A program made the position numbers and the translations under genes. From positions 1 to 64,000 of the forward strand of contig CATBCG010000087.1 in NCBI GenBank assembly GCA_949502025.1: DNA of 64,000 nucleotides, written 5' to 3'. Shown here one piece after another: positions 58,905 through 64,000 of the stretch. Positions within the stretch are counted from its first letter, which is position 1. Each line of letters opens with the position of its first letter. The notes under the pieces were generated by a model, which had not been told where the DNA came from, did no database searches, and saw only the letters and a list, made by a program, of their open reading frames with translations. This stretch comes from MGBC131033 sp910585655 (GTDB lineage Bacteria; Bacillota; Clostridia; Lachnospirales; Lachnospiraceae).

Positions 58905-59108
58905 TTAGGAAAGCTTCGTAACGTTGGCAGCCTGTGGACCGTTTGTCCCATCGACTACCTCAAACTCCACCTGCTCGCCTTCTTCTAATACCTTGAAGCC
59001 GTCCATATTGATTGCGGAAAAATGTACAAATACGTCATTTCCCTCTTCGTCGGATAAGAATCCGTATCCTTTTTTGGCGTTGAACCATTTTACTGTACCC
59101 TTTTTCAT
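58905..59108 (-). CDS. Cold-shock domain protein
   Basis: A 67-residue single-domain nucleic-acid chaperone. RNP1 is KGYGFLS (about residues 13-19) and RNP2 is VFVHFSAI (about 26-33), on the five-strand OB fold seen in CspA-like proteins. It binds single-stranded RNA and helps translation at low temperature. A good ribosome site GCAGGAGGC lies ten bases before the ATG. It has its own promoter and terminator, so it is a single-gene unit. Confidence 0.97.
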   Translation of the reverse strand: MKKGTVKWFNAKKGYGFLSDEEGNDVFVHFSAINMDGFKVLEEGEQVEFEVVDGTNGPQAANVTKLS

Positions 59109-59180
59109 GAAATAGTGCCTCCTGCTGTAATAATTTCTGTCCTTCTGTCCGCTAAAAGCGGGTGATCCAGAACCATTATT

Positions 59181-59209
59181 ACTGTATCATAAATTGTATT
59201 TGCTGTCAA
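59181..59209 (-). promoter_or_regulatory. Promoter of the cold-shock gene
   Basis: Minus strand TTGACA (59209-59204) and TACAGT (59186-59181) are separated by 17 bases; the leader is about 65 bases. Confidence 0.75.
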
Positions 59210-59246
59210 TTCCCTTGGTATAAAAAAACACAGGAGAAAAACTATT

Positions 59247-59282
59247 TGATATCCTATGATACAAAAACTCTGGGAAGAATTC
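59247..59282 (+). repeat. Interspersed hairpin repeat, copy F (weak, partial)
   Basis: ATGATACAAAAACTCTGGGA and the following AGAATTCTT resemble 151-180 of copy A at about three quarters of positions. It could be a decayed copy. Confidence 0.45.
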
Positions 59283-59377
59283 TTCTATAAAAAAGATATG
59301 TAAAAACTTCTCGAAAAAAAAGGAAAAGCGTGGTATACTATAGGACGATATCAAAAATAAGGAGCGAGGATAAAGGG

Positions 59378-60259
59378 ATGGTAAGGGAACATCAGAAAAA
59401 AGAAGTATTTCGTATGCTGGCAGCGATAGGTGGAAGCTTTCTTTTCGCCCTAGGAGCAAATGTATTTATTGTTCCTATGGGCTTTTACAATGGCGGTATT
59501 CTGGGAGCGGCACAGCTAATCAGAACCTTTTTAGTAGGTTTGCTGCATCTGGATATGGGGAAGCTAGACGTATCAGGTCTGGTATATTACCTGATCAATA
59601 TTCCCCTGTTTATTTTGGCGTACCGTTCGATGGGCAGAGGATTTTTTCTAAAATCCTTGGTTTGTACCAGTGCTTTAACGCTGTTTTTGAGTTTGATTCG
59701 CCCTCCGGCAGAGCCAATTTTAAGCGATCCGCTGGCGGCTTGTCTGATTGGCGGGATTGTATCCGGAGCAGGCGTGGGAATCAGTCTGCGTTATGGCGCT
59801 TCCAACGGTGGAGCGGATATTTTGGGAATTTATTTTTCCAGGAAGTACAAAGACTTTAGTGTGGGACGGATTTCTCTTTTGATCAACTTGGTTGTGTATG
59901 GGATTATGGCGGTGTACATGGATTTGGAAGTGACGATTTACTCCATTATCTATGTGGTATTCCAAAATATGGCGCTAGACCGGGTTCATCTGCAGATCAT
60001 CAATGTAGAAGTGCAGATTTTTACAAAGGAAGATCCGGCAGAGCTAAAGCGGCTGATTTTTCAGGAACTATATCGGGGAGCGACGACCTGGGAGGCGAAA
60101 GGAGGCTATACGGACGAGCCTGGTACGATGATTTATATGGTAGTCAATAAATATGAAATGCCGGCGGTGCGTTCGATTGTACAACACTACGATCCACATG
60201 CCTTTGTCAGCTTCAATGAGCATATTTCCGTAACCGGGAATTTTATCAAACGTTTGTAA
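59378..60259 (+). CDS. YitT family membrane protein (DUF161/DUF2179)
   Basis: A 293-residue protein. Five membrane helices fill the first 190 residues (GGSFLFALGANVFIVPMGFY start, GISLRYGASNGGADILGIYF in the middle, the family hallmark), and a C-terminal cytoplasmic DUF2179 domain follows (about 215-293, with RGATTWEAKGGYTDEPGTMI). The family is widespread in Firmicutes and has been linked to ion or organic acid export; the role is not settled. ATG 59378 with AAGGAGCGAGGA upstream is preferred over ATG 59330 within the promoter region (TATACT at 59333). Confidence 0.88.
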   Translation: MVREHQKKEVFRMLAAIGGSFLFALGANVFIVPMGFYNGGILGAAQLIRTFLVGLLHLDMGKLDVSGLVYYLINIPLFILAYRSMGRGFFLKSLVCTSALTLFLSLIRPPAEPILSDPLAACLIGGIVSGAGVGISLRYGASNGGADILGIYFSRKYKDFSVGRISLLINLVVYGIMAVYMDLEVTIYSIIYVVFQNMALDRVHLQIINVEVQIFTKEDPAELKRLIFQELYRGATTWEAKGGYTDEPGTMIYMVVNKYEMPAVRSIVQHYDPHAFVSFNEHISVTGNFIKRL

Positions 60260-60310
60260 ACACTTTTATAAGGGAGCAAAAAAGAAAAAGAGAAAGGAAG
60301 ATAGCAGAGA

Positions 60311-63250
60311 ATGAGACAAAAAGAAATGACAAGAAAGCAGAGAGCGGAAGAAGTGCAGGCATTATCCGACCGCTATGAGCTGCTTTTAACCAAAGAGATT
60401 CCGGATTTGGAGAGTATAGGAATGGTGCTGCGCCATAAAAAAAGCGGCGCAAGAGTGGCATTGTTGCTAAACGAAGATGAAAACAAAGTTTTTTCCATTG
60501 GCTTTCGGACGCCGCCGGAGGATTCTACCGGGGTGGCGCACATTGTAGAGCATACGGTACTGTGCGGATCAGAGCAGTTTCCGGCAAAGGATTCCTTTGT
60601 TGAGCTGATTAAGGGTTCTCTTAATACTTTTTTAAATGCGATGACATATCCGGATAAGACGGTATATCCGGTGGCAAGCTGTAACCAGAAGGATTTTAAC
60701 AATCTGATGCACGTCTATTTGGACGCCGTTTTTTTCCCGGCGATTTATCGTAATAAAGAGATTTTTTTACAAGAGGGCTGGCACTATGAAGTCGGAGAGG
60801 ACGGAACGCTTTCCTACAACGGTGTGGTATTTAACGAAATGAAAGGGGCGCTTTCTTCACCGGATGATCTGATGCTTGACTGGATTTCTAAGGGGCTGTT
60901 TCCGGATAATACGTATTGTCAGGAATCCGGCGGCGATCCGGTGGTTATCCCGGAGTTGTCTTATGAAGCGTTTTTGGAGTTTCATAAAAAATATTATCAT
61001 CCGTCGAACAGCTACCTTTATTTATATGGGGATCTGGATGCCTCGGAGCGTTTGGACTGGATTGACAGGGAGTATTTAAGCCGTTTTACAAAAGAAGAAA
61101 TTTCTTCGGATATCCCGCTGCAGGCGCCGATACAGGCGGAGATGGTAGGAAGCTATGACTGTGGCAGTGAGGAGGATAAGGAGAGCGAATGGCTTTCCTA
61201 TAGTGTAGTAACCGGGCAGGCGTCGGACGCTTTGTTGCTAAGTGCTATCCAGATTTTGGAATATGCTTTAGTAGAAGTACCAGGCGCTCCTGTGAAAAAG
61301 GCGTTGTTGGATGCCGGGATCGGCAAGGACGTCAGAGGGATGTTCAATACGGACATGCAGCAGCCGACGCTTACTTTTTTGGTAAAAAACGCCAAGGAAG
61401 GAAGCCGGGAGCGATTTTTAGCGATATTAACCGAAACCCTGGCAAAGCAGGCAGAGCAGGGAATCAATGAGAAATCTTTGCAGGCGGCGATCAATTTTTT
61501 TGAATTCCGTTACCGGGAAGCAGATTACGGCTATTATCCAAAGGGACTGATCTATAATTTTATGATGCTAGGAAGCTGGCTGTATCAAGAAGAAAATCCA
61601 TTTGTTCAGCTAGAGCAGGGTGCTATGTTTGAACAGTTAAGAACACTGGCAAAGAAAGGATATTTTGAAGAACTGATTCGGACGTGGATCTTAGAAAATC
61701 CACACCGGGCAGTCGTAGAACTAAAGCCGGAGGTCGGGCGAAACGAACGGTTGGAGGCAGAACAGAAACAGCGGTTGCAGGAACGCCAGGCAGCTATGAG
61801 CGAAAAGGAGCTAGAGCAGATCAAAAAGGAATATGAAGCGCTCAAGTGCTATCAGGACAGACCGTCTACCAAGGAGGAGCTAGAGGCGATTCCGTTACTG
61901 AAGTTAGAGGATATTGAAAAAGAGACACCGCCTTTGTATTGTGAGGAAGGAGAGCTGTTTGGAAGACCGCTTTTGCGCCATGCAGTTGCGACAAACGGAA
62001 TCGTATATTTGCGGCTGCTCTTTTCGGTTTCGGATATCCCAGAGGAGGAAATCCCTTATTTGGGGCTGCTTTCTACGGCTTTGGGCTATGTGGATTCCGA
62101 GCATTATACGTATGGGGAATTTGCCAGTGAAATGCTGCTTTCAACCGGAGGAATTACCGTTGATCCGGTGTTGACTACCCATTTGAACCGGGCAGATGAC
62201 TATGAAGCTTATATGGACGTAAAGGTGCGGTTTTTAGAAGCGCAGACAGAGAGAGCCTTTGAGCTGACAGAAGAAATGCTGTTTCATACCATTTTTGGAA
62301 AAGAGGCTCGAATGAAGGAAATTCTTGCAGAGCTGACCTCCAGGATACAGCAAAGGCTTCCGGAAGCCGGGAATTCTACTGCTATTACGAGAGGCTTATC
62401 CTATGTATCGGCAAGCGGGCTTTTTAAAGAATTAAATCGTGGGATTTCTTATTATCGCTTCCTAAAGGATCTCATGGAGCATTTTGAAGAAAAGAAGGAC
62501 GCTTTATTCCGGACCTTAAATGCCTTGACCGCCCGTATTTTTACCAGAGATCGTCTGATTATCAGTGTAACAGCAGGAGAAAAGGGCTATCAGATGACAA
62601 AGGAGCGTCTGGAGGGCTTTTTGGAGAAGCTGCCTAAGGGAGCGCTGCTTCCAAAAACAGTGTTAGAGCCTGTTCGCCGCAATGAAGCATTTAAAAGTTC
62701 GTCACAGGTGCAGTATGTGGGTCGGGTCGGGAACTTTGCCAAGGCAGGCTATACGTACAGTGGAAGTCTGCAGGTGCTTTCTACGATTTTAAATTATGAT
62801 TATCTTTGGGCATGTCTGCGGGTAAAAGGCGGCGCATATGGCTGTTCGATTGGCTTTGGATTAGATGGAGATTCCTATATGGTATCCTACCGCGATCCGA
62901 ACCTGGCAGAAACCGAAGCAGTCTATGAGGGCATCCTAGAGTATATCAAACAGTTCCAAGCAGACGAGCGGGAAATGACTAAATATATTATCGGAACCTT
63001 TAGTATGCTTGATCAGCCGCTTTCTCCGATGGCAAAGGGCAGTAAGGCGCTGACGGCTTGGCTGCGTGGTCTTACGCGTGAGGATTATCAAAGAGAGCGT
63101 GACGAAGCGCTTTCGGTTACAGAGGAAACGATCCGTCGGCTGGCGCCGCTCGTACAGTCTGTGTTGGATGCACAATGCCGCTGTACAGTAGGAAGTGAAG
63201 GGAAAATCGAGCAGGATCGAGCGTTGTTTGAGACAGTGGAACGGTTATAA
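60311..63250 (+). CDS. M16C-family zinc metallopeptidase (PreP-like, insulinase family)
   Basis: A 979-residue peptidase that degrades free peptides inside a closed chamber of two clam-shell halves. The inverted zinc motif HxxEH is H77-I-V-E80-H81, and the third ligand is the Glu in VVFNEMKGALSSP (about 177). The family-typical SFVELIKGSLNTFLNAMTYPDKTVYPVAS follows the site. The C-terminal half keeps the R/Y substrate-closing region KGGAYGC (about residue 840). Length matches M16C (PreP/Cym1) rather than shorter M16B enzymes. GAAAGGAAGATAGC lies upstream of the ATG. It is followed 26 bases later by era. Confidence 0.94.
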   Translation: MRQKEMTRKQRAEEVQALSDRYELLLTKEIPDLESIGMVLRHKKSGARVALLLNEDENKVFSIGFRTPPEDSTGVAHIVEHTVLCGSEQFPAKDSFVELIKGSLNTFLNAMTYPDKTVYPVASCNQKDFNNLMHVYLDAVFFPAIYRNKEIFLQEGWHYEVGEDGTLSYNGVVFNEMKGALSSPDDLMLDWISKGLFPDNTYCQESGGDPVVIPELSYEAFLEFHKKYYHPSNSYLYLYGDLDASERLDWIDREYLSRFTKEEISSDIPLQAPIQAEMVGSYDCGSEEDKESEWLSYSVVTGQASDALLLSAIQILEYALVEVPGAPVKKALLDAGIGKDVRGMFNTDMQQPTLTFLVKNAKEGSRERFLAILTETLAKQAEQGINEKSLQAAINFFEFRYREADYGYYPKGLIYNFMMLGSWLYQEENPFVQLEQGAMFEQLRTLAKKGYFEELIRTWILENPHRAVVELKPEVGRNERLEAEQKQRLQERQAAMSEKELEQIKKEYEALKCYQDRPSTKEELEAIPLLKLEDIEKETPPLYCEEGELFGRPLLRHAVATNGIVYLRLLFSVSDIPEEEIPYLGLLSTALGYVDSEHYTYGEFASEMLLSTGGITVDPVLTTHLNRADDYEAYMDVKVRFLEAQTERAFELTEEMLFHTIFGKEARMKEILAELTSRIQQRLPEAGNSTAITRGLSYVSASGLFKELNRGISYYRFLKDLMEHFEEKKDALFRTLNALTARIFTRDRLIISVTAGEKGYQMTKERLEGFLEKLPKGALLPKTVLEPVRRNEAFKSSSQVQYVGRVGNFAKAGYTYSGSLQVLSTILNYDYLWACLRVKGGAYGCSIGFGLDGDSYMVSYRDPNLAETEAVYEGILEYIKQFQADEREMTKYIIGTFSMLDQPLSPMAKGSKALTAWLRGLTREDYQRERDEALSVTEETIRRLAPLVQSVLDAQCRCTVGSEGKIEQDRALFETVERL

Positions 63251-63276
63251 TAAAAACATTTTAGGAAAGGGAAAGG

Positions 63277-64000
63277 ATGGAAAAAGAGGAAAAGAGAACG
63301 GTTTTCCGGTCAGGGTTTGTAACCCTAATCGGAAGACCGAACGTAGGGAAATCTACTTTAATGAATCAGCTGATTGGGCAGAAGATTGCCATTACATCGG
63401 AGAAGCCGCAGACGACAAGGAACCGGATTCAGACGGTTTATACGACAGAGGAAGGGCAGATCGTATTTTTGGATACGCCGGGGATCCATAAGGCGAAAAA
63501 TCGTCTGGGTGAATATATGGTCAATGTGGCAGAGCGTACCTTAAACGAAGTAGACGTGATTTTATGGCTGGTTGAACCGACTACTTATATTGGAGCCGGG
63601 GAACAGCATATTGCAGAACAGCTTGCAAAAACGCAGACGCCGGTGATTTTGGTGATCAACAAAATTGATCGGAGCAAACGGGAAGAGCTGCTAGAGGTGA
63701 TCGCAGCGTACCAAAAAGTATGCAGGTATGCGGAAATTGTTCCGGTATCAGCGTTGACCGGGGAAAATAAAGAGGAATTATTAAAGACGATTTTTAACTA
63801 TTTACCAGAGGGACCGCAGTTTTATGAGGAATCCGTCATCACCGATCAGCCGGAGCGTCAGATTGTGGCAGAACTTATTAGAGAATATGCCTTAAAGCTG
63901 TTAGATGAGGAGATTCCTCATGGAATTGCAGTAGCAATCGAAAGCATGAAGGAGGAAAAGGATACCTCCAAACGCCACAGCCATAAAATGAAGATGGTGA
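63277..64000 (+). CDS. era: GTPase Era (partial, cut by window end)
   Basis: The first 241 codons of the ribosome-assembly GTPase Era, which binds the 3' end of 16S rRNA. G1 GRPNVGKST (residues 19-27), G2 region around TTRNRIQTV, G3 DTPGIHKAK (66-74), G4 NKIDR (128-132) and G5-like SALTGEN are all visible; the KH RNA-binding domain has begun (VAELIREYALKLLDEEIPHG) but its end lies outside the window. AAAGGGAAAGG precedes the ATG. No frame interruption is seen. Confidence 0.97.
   Translation, partial: MEKEEKRTVFRSGFVTLIGRPNVGKSTLMNQLIGQKIAITSEKPQTTRNRIQTVYTTEEGQIVFLDTPGIHKAKNRLGEYMVNVAERTLNEVDVILWLVEPTTYIGAGEQHIAEQLAKTQTPVILVINKIDRSKREELLEVIAAYQKVCRYAEIVPVSALTGENKEELLKTIFNYLPEGPQFYEESVITDQPERQIVAELIREYALKLLDEEIPHGIAVAIESMKEEKDTSKRHSHKMKMV

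Overview
The window looks like chromosome from a Gram-positive anaerobe of the class Clostridia, most likely family Lachnospiraceae (gut type). Grounds: strong purine-rich Shine-Dalgarno sequences before nearly every gene, TTGACA/TATAAT-type promoters, lipobox lipoproteins, an ECF-type thiamine transporter (ThiT) behind a TPP riboswitch, PadR/HAAS and ECF-sigma/membrane-protein modules, a YesN-like two-domain AraC regulator, TIGR01906/DUF1461, DUF6062 and the tig-clpP-clpX-lon order. Species cannot be named from the sequence alone. No tRNA, rRNA or CRISPR array is visible.

Layout. 1-250: 3' end of a bacterial group II intron (domains V and VI) abutting a copy of an interspersed hairpin repeat. 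0.3-4.1 kb: TetR regulator with a three-gene ABC-2 exporter. 4.3-5.8 kb: PadR regulator with a HAAS-domain membrane protein. 5.8-6.7 kb (minus): thiT under a TPP riboswitch. 6.7-12.0 kb: MarR regulator, heterodimeric ABC exporter and aldo/keto reductase. 12.0-13.2 kb (minus): PHP phosphatase and a small hypothetical. 13.4-15.3 kb: two family-2 glycosyltransferases. 15.3-17.1 kb: ilvN-ilvC. 17-18 kb (minus): membrane-anchored hypothetical protein that runs antisense into ilvC. 18.2-20.0 kb: AT-rich two-gene ATPase plus HNH nuclease pair resembling a Septu (PtuAB) anti-phage system. 20.1-22.0 kb: recJ. 22.2-24.3 and 27.2-29.1 kb: two ECF sigma factor modules, each overlapping a membrane-protein partner, separated by a carboxylesterase, an IS200/IS605 relic and a broken Rpn-family nuclease gene. 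29.1-31.0 kb (minus): typA. 31.1-38.5 kb: glmM, tig, clpP, clpX, lon. 38.6-42.8 kb (minus): YesN-like regulator and sugar-type solute-binding lipoprotein. 43.0-49.7 kb: rarA, ABC-F ATPase, esterase, NUDIX, SleB-type hydrolase, DUF2225 protein. 50.1-56.5 kb: oligopeptide ABC transporter operon (oppA, B, C, D, F) with a structured leader and an internal terminator. 56.7-59.2 kb (minus): DUF6062, a 49-codon small ORF behind a structured RNA leader, DUF1461, cold-shock protein. 59.4-64 kb: YitT, M16C metallopeptidase, era (cut by the window end).

How the genes work together. Most of the window is housekeeping: protein quality control (tig/clpP/clpX/lon), branched-chain amino acid synthesis, cell-wall precursor synthesis (glmM), DNA repair (recJ, rarA) and ribosome/stress GTPases (typA, era). 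Interleaved are small regulator-plus-transporter modules (TetR, PadR, MarR, YesN, ECF sigma). The accessory signals are the ATPase/HNH pair, the TnpB-less IS200/IS605 relic next to the Rpn pseudogene, the group II intron, and an interspersed stem-loop repeat found at least six times, mostly just downstream of Rho-independent terminators. Two unassigned structured RNA leaders (57.69-57.75 kb and 50.20-50.30 kb) are the best candidates for undescribed regulatory elements.
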